Source of the DNA: Hofstenia miamia
Lineage: Eukaryota > Xenacoelomorpha > Acoela
Direction of reading: 5' to 3'
DNA: 64,000 nucleotides
NCBI GenBank assembly: GCA_004352715.1
Contig: SCFE01000058.1
Span: 1,531,919 to 1,595,918 of the forward strand
Both the position numbers and the translations under genes were made by a program. The notes beneath the pieces were generated by a model. The model saw only the letters and a program-made list of their open reading frames with translations, made no database searches and was not told the DNA's origin. Positions 33,981-46,730 of this stretch are shown here, piece after piece. Numbering within the stretch: the first letter of the stretch is position 1; the number at the start of each line of letters is the position of its first letter.

Positions 33981-35110
33981 AAAACAGGGTTAAAAAGACG
34001 TGGTAGAGTGCATTTTTTGCCTCATTTTCGATATTTCTTAAATACTTTTTCTTAAATTACACCTATATGCTTTTCAAATTCAAGAGTCAGGCTTAGCACA
34101 AAAGTAGTGTTTATATTTTCAAAGGATGCATGTGTTCTAAACAATATACAATTCTGAATAAGCAAAATGGTAGTATATATCTAATTTAAGGATATATGCA
34201 ATCGACTTAGCTTGTTTTGTTGCATGCCTGAGGTATAGCGTATATCCGCAATATAGGTTATCAAAGTAGTTGATAAATAAAATAAAGTATTTGCTTTCAA
34301 AATTACTAATGTATACTCATATTAACGGAAATCTGCAAATTATCAACTCAAACTAATAAAAATATGATTTCATTTAACACAACTTTAAAGCGGTCATTAC
34401 TATATTTTAGTTTTAAAAAATCTTGCTATACAAATTTTATTAAAATTTGATAAATACATTTATAATTTAGCTTAAAAATTCAAAATTCATTATTTTTAGT
34501 AACGTGTGCAAATATAATAAAACAGAACTTATAAAAACATCATATGTACAAAATTTTGATTTCAATTAGACTTCATTAATTGTAATAACCTACTATCTCT
34601 TATGTGAATAGAATTAATTTGGCGAATTGTATTATGCTTCATTGCTGGAGTAAATCTTTTAGATCTAGTTTTAGTGGAATAATTATGATAAAAAACAGTA
34701 TTTACCGCTGTAAAGCTGTTTACCGAAAACATATGCTATTAGTTTTAAGTTGTAAATTTACAGATTTCCGTTAATAAACGTTTATATTTAGTAATTTTGA
34801 AGTCAAATATTCTTCATTTTATCTATCAACTTTACGTTTATGCATTATCTTTCTAAGAGATTTATCGTATGCTACGAATTTTCTTAATTCTATATCGATA
34901 AATTTTAAACTTTTCTTGTATTTTATTGTTTTTAACCCTTAAAAGGTTTGATTTTTTATGCGTGCTTCCGCGGGGCACTATTCTGCACCTTCGCCCAGTT
35001 AGTTGACCTTCACAAATGATTCAAGTGTTCAGAGCAAAATTTTGTGCAATTGAGGGGCCATATATGCGCTTACGCCAGGTGATTCAATTAGTAAAAATAG
35101 TAGCGCATCA

Positions 35111-35112
<2 letters not shown>

Positions 35113-35167
<55 letters not shown>
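35113..35167. repeat. (TA)n microsatellite
   Basis: The longest uninterrupted TA run in the window (about 55 bases), within a WDR11 intron. Confidence 0.95.
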
Positions 35168-35171
<4 letters not shown>

Positions 35172-35385
35172 GGAAGAAAATGAACCTCATTAAGAAGGAT
35201 ATATTTATTTGAACAGTACTGTACTAATTCTTGAGATTTGTTTTTCATTCCCTGACGTATTTTCAACTTCTGTAATTGAAACTCCTAAAATATTCTAGCT
35301 AAAATAATAAATAATAAGTAACAAACATTAACATTGGAAGTTAAAATCTGTTGTAAAACAAAATTAAGTAAATTGAATGTGACAC

Positions 35386-35530
35386 CTTGAAATCTTCTTT
35401 TAACATGAGATGATCGAAAGAAGTATCCAAAATAGTATGCTGATTTTCAAAATCATCAACTTTACTGTAATATTTCAAATAGTAGGAAGCTAACAGCCAG
35501 AATCTAACTTCTGATTCGTCTCCAAATAGC
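35386..35530 (-). CDS. WDR11: WDR11 exon
   Basis: 145 bp, acceptor TTCTTAG, donor GTGTCA. It reads LFGDESEVRFWLLASYYLKY then LDTSFDHLMLKEDFK, aligning with vertebrate RLYGDESELHFWTVAAHYLH and the LDICYDVL segment. The first base completes an Arg codon begun in the 36076-36138 exon, and 48 codons follow exactly. Confidence 0.93.
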
Positions 35531-36075
35531 CTAAGAACACACATCAAATCAATTTTGCTTACTTATATAAATGTGTTTAAAATGTACGCCATTTTTGCAT
35601 TTAGACCCAGGAATTTATATTCTTTGGGTAGATGATGCAACACATGTTGAGAATTACATAAGATCTACAAGAGTTACACAATCATTTATTATTACAGATA
35701 ATTATCTAAAAACATTTTACTAAAATATTGTTCGTTTAAATAACGTCTATACTTAGGATTTTCAAGATTATTAATTGGCACTTTTTATAAATCAAAAAGA
35801 GGGAAAAACTAGATAATAGGTACAACTTCCTGAACATTTCAAGTAATTCTCTTGAAGGGTGACGGTAATAGTTTTTTAAAAATGGATAGATTTATCATTT
35901 GCAATGTCCTAGATTTAAGCGAATGCTCGTATAATCGAATGTACAAGAAAAACTACAAATTCGTAAACATTTTTTAATGATTTATTGCCAAAATCAAAAA
36001 TAAAATTTCTAAAAGTAAAATAACTATTGAATCCAAGAGTGAAAGGAAGAAAGAATGAAATCTATAATAAAATAC

Positions 36076-36138
36076 CGTGCAATTCGTAGGCAGCGATCTT
36101 CAAGAGGTGCAGAAGACATTAAAAACCTTTTTGTAGAA
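36076..36138 (-). CDS. WDR11: WDR11 exon
   Basis: 63 bp, acceptor TGCTTCTAG, donor GTATTT. It reads STKRFLMSSAPLEDRCLRIA and ends in CG, joined to G of the next exon for Arg. The RCLRIARLFGDESE junction matches RCLLVSRLYGDESE of vertebrates. Confidence 0.9.
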
Positions 36139-36179
36139 CTAGAAGCAAAATAAAGCTTTAGTTTGAAGTAGATTTTTAC

Positions 36180-36236
36180 CTTGGAACTCGTTGTAGTTGA
36201 ATAGTAACAACTTCCAAGTTGTTATTCTTTTGACAA
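36180..36236 (-). CDS. WDR11: WDR11 exon
   Basis: 57 bp, acceptor TTATTAG, donor GTAAAA. It reads CQKNNNLEVVTIQLQRVP in phase, with split codons on both sides (GG|T and AG|T). It fills the space of the vertebrate SLDISHVDYPENEEIKN region. The sequence is weakly conserved; the call rests mainly on splice sites and phase. Confidence 0.75.
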
Positions 36237-36568
36237 CTAATAAGAAAAAGTTAAAATCACAATGTAAATGGAGTAGTCTAATCTCTAGAATTACAATAAA
36301 ACCCGGTTGAAAAACCATTCATATATCCACTACTTTGGTTACATTTGACGTGATTCCAAAATACGGTCAAATACCCTCTAAAGGTATACTTTCGTTCCAA
36401 AATCTGCCCTGAGAAAAAATCATATAAGGATTGAAAAAATAGAAGGTTAAATTTTCAAGAATAATATTCCTTTTTGGATTACTTGTATTCTATGAGAACA
36501 CTTATATTTTTTGCTAACTCTTGTGAAAAATCATACTAGATTAGATTTTGAAGAAACTGATTCCTTAC

Positions 36569-36647
36569 CCAAGATCACAATCCATATATAGAAGGTGCTT
36601 GAGCAACATGCTTTGATTGATAGAAATCAGATATGGACAAAACATTT
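36569..36647 (-). CDS. WDR11: WDR11 exon
   Basis: 79 bp, acceptor ATTTTAG, donor GTAAGG. It reads EMFCPYLISINQSMLLKHLL then YMDCDLG, matching the vertebrate WCPYLLVPRASLALKAFLL segment. It joins the 42444-42615 exon by G|AA across a 5.8-kb intron filled with transposons. Confidence 0.88.
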
Positions 36648-36719
36648 CTAAAATACAGTTATTTAAATCTAAAAATGGGATATACATCAGTTAAAAAAAT
36701 GCCCAAAAATTGTAAAGAT

Positions 36720-37640
36720 TCGAAATAATAATACTGAGCTTTAGACTATTGAATTGAGATCAAGGTCTGGATGACCACGACAAGTTTATGAAGATTCCAT
36801 TCAATAAGTAAAAGTTTTTGCGTTGTGATCACTGTGCATAGAATATTGAAAAGTGGGGACCTAGAAGATAAATATTACGAAAAATTTTTTTTACCGAACA
36901 ACTCATGAGTTCAAAGTATACTGTAGCTGTAAGCGTTCTTGCACACAAAATAGACTAATAAATCGAAATAACACTTCTCCATCGCCTAAAATTGACATCG
37001 AAACAACTGTAGAGGCACTAGAGCGATGAATTAAATAGAATAGTTCAATTATAGGTCGCATTTTATCATAATTTGGCCTTTTTAGCAGACAAGCGCAAAG
37101 GAAACCCTTTGTTAACAGAAAAATTCATGTAAACAAAAGAGCCCATTGTAGAATGTTGGATATGTTCTTGGATGAAACGTGCGTTCTGCAACATTCGAGG
37201 CACGTAAAGTTTGTGAGACTACGAAAAAAGCAAAAGAATGGAAATTAGTGAAAAATATTTCCACAACCATCAGGTGTGCAAAAGAATCATGGTTTTTGAA
37301 GAAATTTCGAGTTATAGACTATTTATATAAATTAATGTGTGAAATACGATATGTGCATATGCTATGCATTTGCTTCAGCAGAAGACGCTCTATCTCAGAA
37401 ATCCAATGGTATAATATTTTTCAGGAATAAAGAATAATATTGATACCCTACTGACCTGTTTGAACTTCCTAAAAGATAAAGTGAATCAAGAAGAGTTAAA
37501 GATTTGAATATATTGGACATGTCTTTATAGAAATTCACTTTATACCAATTATTTCATTTCATGCTCGATGGAATAGAAGTACCATTAACAATCGCAAAAA
37601 CCCTATGTCCTATTACTTCATTATTGGGTAGATATTATTT
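36720..37640 (+). pseudogene. Tc1-like transposase remnant, very decayed
   Basis: Scattered plus-strand frames recall a Tc1 transposase: RSRSG-PRQVYEDSIQ near 36760 (the GRPR linker region), then VGRILS-FGLFSRQAQRKPF with VNRKIHVNKRAHCRML near 37055-37155 (the region before the DDE domain), and FLDETCVLQHS near 37165 (a degraded first catalytic box). Stops interrupt every few codons. No terminal repeats found. Confidence 0.5.
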
Positions 37641-37649
37641 TCTTTCTAT

Positions 37650-39633
37650 AATTCGTCTAACGTTAAGTTGATAATTTGTAGCGATGTTTGACCACGTGAT
37701 CAATTTCTAAATATTTTAACTAAAATGAACAGAATTTGTTGCGTCGCAATCAAAACTACGCGATAGTAGTTCGACAGCCCATACTGAACACCTAATTTCA
37801 GCCCCATTTTATGTTATTTTCTCAATCTGTCTATTTTAACAAATACAATCACCTTTAATCTATCGGGAAAGTGCGACATCGCAGGCAAATATATTTTCGA
37901 AAATGTCCGGATAAATGCGAAATTTAAAGGTTGGTTTTGACTGTAAGCAGAATTTCATCCTATTTGACTTGGCAGGGCAAGAACTTCCTACCCCCTATTA
38001 AACTTAAGATTACTACTAAAAATGAGGAGCATTCTTAATGAGGCTTAGTGACTTTTCCTAACTTTTATGGATATTTTCCTAACTTTTGGAGATCATAAAC
38101 CTCTAGCAAGTATTAGTAAGAAAATTACATTTGATAATTTACGAATGAACTCTAATGAATTCTATTGTTTCCTATTGCTAAAACCAATATTAAGTTCATT
38201 TCAAAATAATGATAGATTCATATTTCAAAACTTATTTTGATTTGAAGAACACTAATGTTGGTCAACCGATTGGGAAAAAATCAGCTGCATACAAATCTGA
38301 GATAGAGATGAATGCTCCAAATAGAACAAATATCAGAGAAGACAACTTGGATTGGAAGCATTGGAAGACATCAGCTCAAAAAGGCCCAAATTAACAAATT
38401 TGAAAAATAAGGTTAGTTTATCGTTCACCCAACCTCTATCTATATCTGTTCAAAAGAGTCTGTTCATAGCATGTAGTTTTTGTGCAATCATTTCATATTT
38501 CATTTCAAGAAAAGGCTTTTCTTGAATGATATTGCGCCACCTATTTTACCAGGGAACTATGAGTGAAATATCAATATAATTTCAATAACTACATGTATAA
38601 GACGACCGTAACAAGTATTGTTTTTAACAAATAGGAATATAAAAGGTGCTACACATTCAGCAAAACTTTCTCTCATTCACCCCTATAGTTCATGGCCGTA
38701 AGAAGATCTATAAAAGTTAGGGCTGACCCCAAGAAGGGCCCAACTCCGAACAGTTCAATGACCTGAAAAATAACCTTCTATTGAGGTATATTAAAATCAC
38801 ATATTTAAATAGCTGGATCTCATCTAAATTCTATACCTGATTCATGGTAATATGATGTAAAATGTCATTTTCAAAAAGTTTTCACCATTTTCACTTTAAA
38901 AGTTGGCCGAAATTGGGTTCTTCTTGAACTGATGTTTTGATTTATCAATAATTTTAATGAAATATTTACTGAAACATCAGAAAAGGTTAAATGACGTTAA
39001 TAAACGTATAAATAGAATAAATTTCATTACATTCCTGATAAAAGTTTACACTGACACTACCAAATGAATGAACATAATAAATATGTATTTCCTCAAGCAT
39101 TTCCTCCGAAAAGGTAAATAATTACCGACAAATAAAATTTAGTTCGACGACTTTATGATGTATTATTGTATATTATTTGGCTTTATTTTAATTTCGGACT
39201 AAAGAATTAAATATTAACTACTAAAAGAAATTTAGAGGTATATATTTGAAATAATTGTAATTTTTGATAACATACTGAATTCGGGTTTAAAAAGTAACTT
39301 AAAATCAATACTATGGGGCTTCTGAATAACTGCAAAATACAATGAATATTATATACATTACATAGCAGCACTTACATAGTCAGAGTTTCTGGAAAGCACT
39401 TAGGAATACTGTTTTTGGGAATGACAGCACTATTCTACTTCCATTGCATAAAAATGATTGCGGGTAAGAGAATAATAAAGCGAATGCGTAAACAATCGCT
39501 GTTGTGAATATTTACTAAACCTATTTACAAAAAAAGCGCTCGAGTGACCTGCAATGACCTCCTATATAGTTCTGAGAGCTACTTTATTTTAAAAAAGACG
39601 CAGTTCTAAAAATGTTTATAATTACAACTATTA
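37650..39633. other. WDR11 intron, nothing recognised
   Basis: AT-rich DNA. A 61-codon plus-strand frame at 38209-38394 has no recognisable domain and no convincing splice sites. No terminal repeats were found. Confidence 0.45.
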
Positions 39634-40538
39634 CGTCGGTAAGAAAGTTTCCGTCCAATATAAAATTGAAACAAATAAATCAAATATTTTTATACATTGT
39701 AACGCTTTTAAACAAAAGAAAAACATTGAAAAAACATAAGAGTCAGAACGACCGTTCTGGATAGGACAAACCCATATGACAATTTTCAATAATTTGAAAG
39801 CGATTGGACAGATGAGGCCCATATAAACTTTCTGACTTTGATCGTGAGTGACGCATTCAGATTTGCACGATTAAAGTGCCGAAGTTTCATTCGGTTTAAA
39901 AACCTGGTCACCACGGACGAAAACTGGTGTACGTATTGTAATGTAACACGAAAGCAATTTTGGACAGACGTGGGCGAACCATCATCCAGTCAACCCAAGG
40001 CAGATCATCTTCAAAAAGCGAATGGTTTGTGTATGGTGGGATGCTAAGAGCGTGATCAACTGGGAAATGCTCAAATCCAATGACACAATAAATTTTGTGT
40101 TATTTTGCGCGCAATTGAAGCGTGTTGCCGATGATATTACACATAAGCGTCCTTTATTGAATGATGTCAAATGTCTCCAAGATAATGCAAGACCTCACAA
40201 TGCCAAAATCACTTGTGAAAAGTTTCTGGAACTGGAATGGGAGATATTGCCCATTAACCTTACTCCCCTGATTTGGCTCCGACAGACTATTGCCTATTTC
40301 GATCTCTACAAAACTATTTGTACGGGAAAGCTTTCTCAAATGACGCGGAATTGAAAACCGATATTAATCTGTTCTTTGACATTAAATCCGTTGATTTTTT
40401 TGAAATTGCTGAAGGAAAGTCATACAATCTAGGTGACTATATTGACGTTTGATTTGTTCTTTTCTTTTGTTAATAGCGTTAAAATATTTTATTCATTTAT
40501 TTCAATTATATATTGCCCGGAAACTTTCTTACCGACCC
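39634..40538 (+). mobile_element. mariner element, 5'-deleted
   Basis: The terminal inverted repeats share GTCGGTAAGAAAGTTTCCG (19 bp) at 39635 and, in reverse complement, at 40518-40536. A TA lies directly left of the element; on the right TA occurs two bases beyond the presumed end. About 905 bp is shorter than the usual 1.3 kb, consistent with loss of the transposase N-terminal half. Confidence 0.85.
39838..40452 (+). pseudogene. mariner (DD34D) transposase C-terminal half, frameshifted
   Basis: Reading across frame changes: LVTTDENWCTYCNVTRKQFW (first catalytic D), then CVWWDAKSVINWEML, then CLQDNARPHNAKITCEKFLE (second D), then after a frameshift PYSPDLAPTDYCLFRSL (third D, mariner type), and LYGKAFSNDAELKTDIN to the TGA at 40450. 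The N-terminal HTH domain is absent. A deletion removes part of the LPERWQKVIE block before GDYIDV. The frames shift near 40020, 40255 and 40315, so the copy is dead. Confidence 0.88.
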
Positions 40539-40627
40539 AATAAAAGAAAAAACAACATAGACTTGAAAGCCAAAACCCCAGGGATGACCGCACATAGTTT
40601 GATAATTGTTTTTTGGGCTATTATACC

Positions 40628-41165
40628 CAGAGACCGGATTATAATTTGAGCACCTAAAAACAACTAAACACCCAAAACCACTAATTGTAATATCACCACC
40701 TTTTCTGCTCATTCCCATTTTAAGCAACTATTCGCCATTTTAAATTCGATTAGTTCGTTACATGATTTTGGCGAACAGAAGCTCCATTATGTTCTGGAGA
40801 AAAACGAGGGCTTAAAGCAACTTCTATGTGTTGTGGAAACACTGTAATTTGGGTTAATGATTCCGACAGAATATCGGGCTTCTGAATGGTCTTCCACGGA
40901 CTTTCCTTCCGTCAAGGAAGTCCCATTGTTGCTTGTGACGTTGAGCGTAGCTTTAGCACTTACAACGCAATCCTTACCAAAAAAAGTCTAAATTTGATTG
41001 AGACGTCGATGAGAAAACTTTTATTTTCGTTTCGTACTGTAATAATATCTAAATATAGTTTCATGACTACCTATTTTTTAATTTTTAGAACGTATTTAAA
41101 ATATTTTATAGCACTTAAGCACCACCTAAAGTGGTCCTTTTTTAGCACCTAAAATCTGGTCTCTG
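40628..41165 (+). mobile_element. Small hAT element with hATC remnant
   Basis: 538 bp. The termini read CAGAGACCGGATT at the left and, in reverse complement, CAGAGACCAGATT at the right, with 8-bp duplications ATTATACC (40620-40627) and ATTATAAC (41166-41173) differing at one base. Inside, 40920-41030 reads PIVACDVERSFSTYNAILT, the dimerisation block of hAT transposases. The rest of the transposase is deleted. It lies about 90 bp right of the mariner. Confidence 0.88.
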
Positions 41166-41399
41166 ATTATAACTATCAAAAGACTATTGACCAAATGCGC
41201 ATAATTTGTGAGCATTTAATCTTCTGATAAAGGTTTGATAAGATATCTGTTGGAGTGAATTGATAGGCAATATTCTTTGATGTTTGCAAAGTATTGACAT
41301 TCATTAAAAAATTTAATTGATCCTTTTGGTTCAAATAACCATTTATGCAATAGCCAATCATTATCAAGTAAAATATCAATTGAATTCTTATTATATTAC

Positions 41400-42354
41400 G
41401 GCATTTATAACAAAATGGATAAAACAAGAAAGTTAAGCAAAGACTTTTCAAAGGAAGAAATTCAAATCATTGATAATGAATTCGTAAACAACTAAGTATT
41501 TGTCAGTAATCATTCAAATACGATAACAAAAAAATTAAAATTTGACATTATCAAAAAATCAAAGATACAGTAAATTTTATTGGAGGTAATGAGAGGAGCA
41601 CAGATGCGATCAAAGATAAGTGGCAGACAATAAAGAAAAACGTAACAAATAAAGCAAATAGTTTTATTAATGCGCATAAGAAGTCAACGACTCGAACAGG
41701 CGGAGGTGAAAGTGAAGCTGATTTTTAAAACGTCGTGGACACCCTCAATGATATTGAAGGTGAGGTCTATTCCTTCTTTTGCAAGTTTCGGTTCTCAAAA
41801 AGAAAATGAAGCAATAGAAGATCAAAATGAAGAACTTGGTAATTACGAAGACTTTACGCCAGTATCATCAAAAAAGCGAAAACAGAGCAATGCAGTTATT
41901 ATGAAAAGATGATAAAGATTGACGAAGAAAAGCACAATGAAAAAGTTAAATTGATGAGCAAAATCTGACTGGTTTTTAGTCAAAATAGAACTTTTTTAAT
42001 AACCCATATTTGCAATAAACGTTTTTGATGTTCTTAGTTTTTAATGTTTATAATATACATATTGTAAACAAAGAAGGAAAAATATAATAATGTAATTAGG
42101 ATATAATTGCACAGCTAAATCATAGAATTTTTAAAGTCAATTGTTGAATCACTACGATATGACTCCTCAAGATTATGATGAGAAACAATATCAGTGTTTG
42201 CTATGTCATACATAACATGTCCAAGAGTCTTTTCTTTATTAATAAAATTGTGCAATATAATACACGCAGCAATAATATGACTTGCTTTATTTGGTTTAAG
42301 AATAATATTATTCATGCTTATTGTTAAAAAATATTTCTTAAGGTGTTTCAGCAT
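41400..42354. mobile_element. PIF/Harbinger remnant with two convergent ORFs
   Basis: On the plus strand, 41415-41740 reads FSKEEIQIID then KDKWQTIKKNVTNKANSFIN and TRTGGGESEADF across frames, a Myb/SANT-like DNA-binding protein as in the second ORF of Harbinger elements. On the minus strand, 42354-42115 reads NIILKPNKASHIIAACIILH then NFINKE, the C-terminus of the Harbinger DDE transposase (the ACCVLHNF block). Convergent ORFs of this kind are typical of the superfamily. Most of the transposase, including its catalytic residues, is missing. Terminal repeats and the 3-bp TWA duplication were not located. Confidence 0.72.
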
Positions 42355-42443
42355 TTGCAGACGGAGTTAAAAGCCAATGTTTTAAAGTGATCACTATTTA
42401 AAATGTGGTATCCTGAAGAAAAACTAAAACATGAGGATCTTAC

Positions 42444-42615
42444 CTTCTCGAAACCACTGAGGTATACTGGACATAGTTTTAGATAGATTGCAATCGAAAA
42501 TTCGCATTGTTCCATCCGAAAACAGAACGACTGGATTTTCGGATGAGCACCAATCAGCATCGACTATCTTCACACCATCTGTGGATTTAATGCGAATGGA
42601 ATCAATGAGTTTAGT
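42444..42615 (-). CDS. WDR11: WDR11 exon
   Basis: 172 bp, acceptor CATTTTAG, donor GTAAGA. It reads TKLIDSIRIKSTDGVKIVDA, DWCSSENPVVLFSDGTMRIF and SSIPQWFRE, aligning with a WD40 blade of vertebrate WDR11 (RILDVDWCTSDKVILASDDG CIRVLE). Entering in phase 0 after IWKINE of the 51045-51160 exon, the spacing between the two Trp residues equals that of the vertebrate protein. The intron to that exon is 8.4 kb and holds the nested P/hAT element. Confidence 0.9.
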
Positions 42616-43772
42616 CTAAAATGTACATCGGTCAAAAAGCGCAAGTAGATGTGTCACTAGCGATAACAACTTTAAAGCGTTAACATAAAAGCTGAAGTTT
42701 TTAGAAAAAAAATTTACATATAAACGAAGAATTTAAAATAATAAAAATTGTTATCTAAGGAAAGTAACATGACATTTCAAATCATTTTGTGAATAACGAA
42801 GAAAAGTGTGCGCTCAAGTTATAAAAACATTATATTTAAGCATAATTCTATATGCTATTTTAACGTACCACAACATCTTTGTGATCCCAAATTCTAACTT
42901 CCATTGAAACCCAATACTAGAAACTGCTCAATTCTAACGCAAAATACAGGTTTACTAATAAATTATGCGCTTTGGAATAAATCTTATTTCTGTAATACAG
43001 CTATTGTATAAGACAAGTGCTTGGTCATCGTATTTTCGAGAGAAACCTAAGTTCTCTCTCTACATCTGAAATTGCACTTCAAATTTTCCGAAATATGACT
43101 GCTTACTTTATTCTTAAGCTAAAAATTAGGATATTAGTTTGTTTTTACATTTTTAAGACTTGGCTAAAGGCTAATACTATTTGATGACACCTGGTCAGTT
43201 GTTCAGATGAAGACGTTAATTCCGAATTCTTGTTCAATAGTTTTTGCTATTTGCTGAATATTAAAGATTTTCACATGAAATATTGACAGCAACTTCGATT
43301 ATTAGGGCATTGTGCATTGACCGAATTTCTCAAGATTTTGAAGAATTTGAATGAGTTGCATCATTTTATTAAGAATTACTTCTAATGCTATGCTTGACTA
43401 TTTTCAGTCATGACAAAGTTTTATAATGATCAAGGTTAGATGTGGGCCATTTAAATCAGTGGTTCTCAACTGGGCTCCACATGCACCCTACGGCAAATGT
43501 AACTTTACAGGGGGTTCACATACAAAAAATAGTGAATTGATGTCCACGGTGACAATTTTAATTACTGAAAATGGAATTTCTACAGAAGTTTGCATTATTT
43601 TATGAAATACTAAAAATAAAAATATTCACGCTGTTCTATTTTCTTATAGCAATTCCGTTGACGGAAAAAATACATTTAAGTTGAATTTTCCTTCAAATAG
43701 AGCATAATCAATTACTATAGCTAAAATATTAACAATGTCTTTACTTTTTTTGGATGAGTGTGTGGGTCCAGC

Positions 43773-46730
43773 CATGGTCTACTAAATACACGGCCGTATA
43801 ACAATAAATTATAGAGTTGATAATTTGTATGCGCCATCTAGTAACTGGCCACTCATTGCGTATTTAATGCTATAGGCTAATTAACTGGATGTTTGCAATT
43901 GCAAAGCCTTGTTAATCAGTTTTCTGCTATTCAAAACAGTTTATTGCACTAAGGTGGTTCTATTTGTCACTGGATATTCATTTTTTGATCAATTCTCGTT
44001 GTGTTGTCAGTTCAAATTGTGATTTGAAAAATGACAAAGAAATGTTGCGTGCCAAACTGCAATAGTGGCTATGAAGTGGAATTTATCACCCTCAATTTTC
44101 TTTTCCGATTAATTCTGACTTAAGACTTAAATGGAAACTAGCTATAAGAAATTCCGACTATGATATTACCTCTAACAGTTTTGTGTACTCACTTCATTTT
44201 AAGGAAAAATATATTAAAATTACAAAAAAGGCCGCAGGAGAGTAGACTATTCAAAATTTTCCATTCCTACCATATTTTCTTTCCCAAAGTCGCATCAAGC
44301 GACTATCACACAACCAAAAAATACTCCTTAAGATCGAAATGTTATAGTAGATGAGCTGGAAGAATTTAAATCTAATGATAAACTAAGCATGTCAGAACAT
44401 GATATGAAGGTATTAACTCGTAAAGGTTAGACATTTGACAAAGTTTCCGATGCGTTCATATTTTATAAAATGTCTGAAAACAAAATTCCCTGTTCTGTAC
44501 AGCGTAACAATTGATGGTAGTAACCATTCTGTAACGTTATGTTCTGGTGAGCGACTGATTCCATGCCCACAGTTCTTAGCAACAAAAAAAGGTTCTTTTG
44601 AAAAAAAAAGTGAACTAGAAGCTTTATTTGTTTATGTTAAAAATTTTGCTGAAGAGTCACAATCTGATGAAAAATTATGTTTTGTTAATGACTTGCTGTC
44701 AATGACTGGAAAGCGTGCGAAATATCCCCTCAGCATAATGAAGTTTTCCTTAAAACTTTTATATACTTCTCATTCCACATATGTTCATGTCATTGAGTAT
44801 TTGCCATTGCCGAGCATTGTAACTTTAAAAAAACTTGCTCAAGTTAATATTAATATCCATAATCTTCTAAAAACATTTGTTCAAAGTGATATTATTACTG
44901 GATTTTGCACTTTGTTAATTGACGAAATGTATTTGCAGCAAGAAACACGTTACACTGGAACATCCTTCGTTGGAATGTCTGAGGAAGGTGCCTTTTATCG
45001 CAGCATTATTGCATTTCTGTTGGTACCTATAAAATCTGGAATTCCTTATATGATTAAATATGTCCCAGTAACAAAACTAATATATGATAGTGTTCATTGA
45101 ATTTTCACTGAAATTAGTCTTATTGAAGACATTGACATTGTCGCTATATGTGCTGATAATCATTCTATGAATATTTCATTTTTTGAATGAATGAATGAAT
45201 AGAATTTTTTAAATATCTTGTTAAGCATTACGGCTCATTTGATGGGACACAATGCTGTTGCAAACATTTAGTGGACATCACTAAACCACTGTTTTTAATC
45301 TTTGATACTGTTCACTTAATAAAGAATATTCGCAACAATTTCTTGAGATCATCAAAATTATATGTACCTCCATTTGCGTTTACTTTAGACGTTTGGAGTT
45401 GTAATCTATCTGGAGAGAATATTCTTGTTTCATGGGATAAATTGCATTCCTTATACAATGCAGAGCAGAAGTCACTGTTGAAGAAATCTCATAAATTAAC
45501 ATACAATGCACTTCACCCTGGAAATAACAAGTAATCAGTATCATTAGTATTATCAATATTTGATAAAACAAACTCTGTTGGTCTTCGTGAATATTTTCCA
45601 GAAGACACTGTAGCTTGTTTTACTGGCGAATTTTTAAAAATTATATACATATGGTGGAATATTATGAACAATAAGAGCATTTCTCATCCAAATTGGCTTG
45701 CCAAAGGTATATAACTCAATGATGAAAAGTTAAATTTTTTGGACTCGTTTGCTAGCTGGGTATGTGGATGGAAAACTGTATGTGATGGTTTTTCCAAATA
45801 AACAGCTAATGCATTAATTTTTCGACACATTATATATGCTCAATATCAAGGCATTTACTAAAAAATTTCCAACATACCTTTGTGCTTACCTCCCGTTTTT
45901 CGAATGATCCAATTGAACGTCGATTTAGTTCGTACAGACAGATGTCTGGTGGTAAATTTTTAGTAGCACTACATAAAATTGATTTTTCTGAAAAAATCAT
46001 TAAGTTGCTATCTATTCCAATATCCAATATCCGCCAAGATTTTTCTTTATCAATGCCTTGCATAGACTATGATGTTGTAATTGATGAAAATATTGACATT
46101 GTCTTAACATCTTCTGAAGAAGAAGTCTGTATTTATATAGCTGGGTTTATTGGCAGAAAGATTAAAGATTGTAGAAAATGCTATGAATTATGTGTTATAT
46201 GTTAGGAAAGTAGCCCACACATATTTAACTATCTGGATAACCTAAATCGCGGAGGCTTATGCAAATCTTCAACAGTGCTGATTTCTGCTGTTTGTACTGT
46301 CTTTTCATTTCTTCTTGTAAATGGAGAACGACTGTTGCAATGCAATGGTAATTTACGTAGTACTTGCAAGCATTTTATGAAAAACACACTGGAGTTTAAT
46401 GAGTTATATTGTAATGAGAGGCATAAATGGATGGTTCATAGTGCTATTTTTGTTAGCTGCATTAATATATTTTTCAACAATACTAAAAAATCCTTTAATG
46501 ATTCCATTCGTGTACAAGCTGTCAAAAGTTCTAGGCAAAACAAAAGATCAATACCTTGTTATTTTATGTTTCAAATAGTCATCACTAATAAAGTATCTAT
46601 GGAATATGTGCTATAGTAAGCAGTAGCGCTTTTATTTAAAAAATGTTATTAATTAAATAAACGAATGTGATGGCCTCCTTTTAAATAAGGCGTACTGAGA
46701 AGTATACGGCCGTGTATTTAGTAGGCCATG
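43773..46730 (+). mobile_element. P-like DNA transposon, near full length
   Basis: 2958 bp. The 28-bp terminal inverted repeats start CATGGTCTACTAAATACACG at the left and, in reverse complement, CATGGCCTACTAAATACACG at the right, with one mismatch over 28. P elements also begin with CATG. The flanks share GTCCAGC (43766-43772 and 46731-46737), a 7-bp match where P elements make 8-bp duplications; it resembles the GC-rich GTCCGGAC target of Drosophila P. The length is close to the 2.9-kb canonical P element. Confidence 0.93.
44031..46616 (+). pseudogene. P-like (THAP9-like) transposase, decayed
   Basis: The ATG at 44031 gives TKKCCVPNCNSGYE, the start of a C2CH THAP zinc finger. Further frames include the N-terminal catalytic region (44435-45100, with LIDEMYLQQETRYTG, whose D is expected to be catalytic), the GTP-binding/RNase-H middle (45271-45534, with FDTVHLIKNIRNNFL), and the C-terminal part (45882-46205, with SNDPIERRFSSYRQMSGGKF, a hallmark of P/THAP9 transposases). 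Later frames run to 46616. Stops and shifts near 44105, 45100, 45535 and 45895 inactivate it. P transposases are GTP-dependent DDE-type enzymes. Confidence 0.88.

Noticed and set aside
38209-38394. Plus-strand 61-codon frame (IDSYFKTYFDLKNTNVGQP...)
   Set aside because: Protein-like composition but no recognised family, no convincing splice sites and no neighbouring frame to extend it.
42869-43046. Two short minus-strand exon-like segments (LYNS... and RIWDHKDVV) first read as WDR11 blade exons
   Set aside because: The exon at 51045-51160 encodes exactly this part of WDR11 with the conserved VRKIRFAPGKGN and joins 42444-42615 in phase with perfect spacing. The 42.9-kb segments would duplicate it and are chance similarities.
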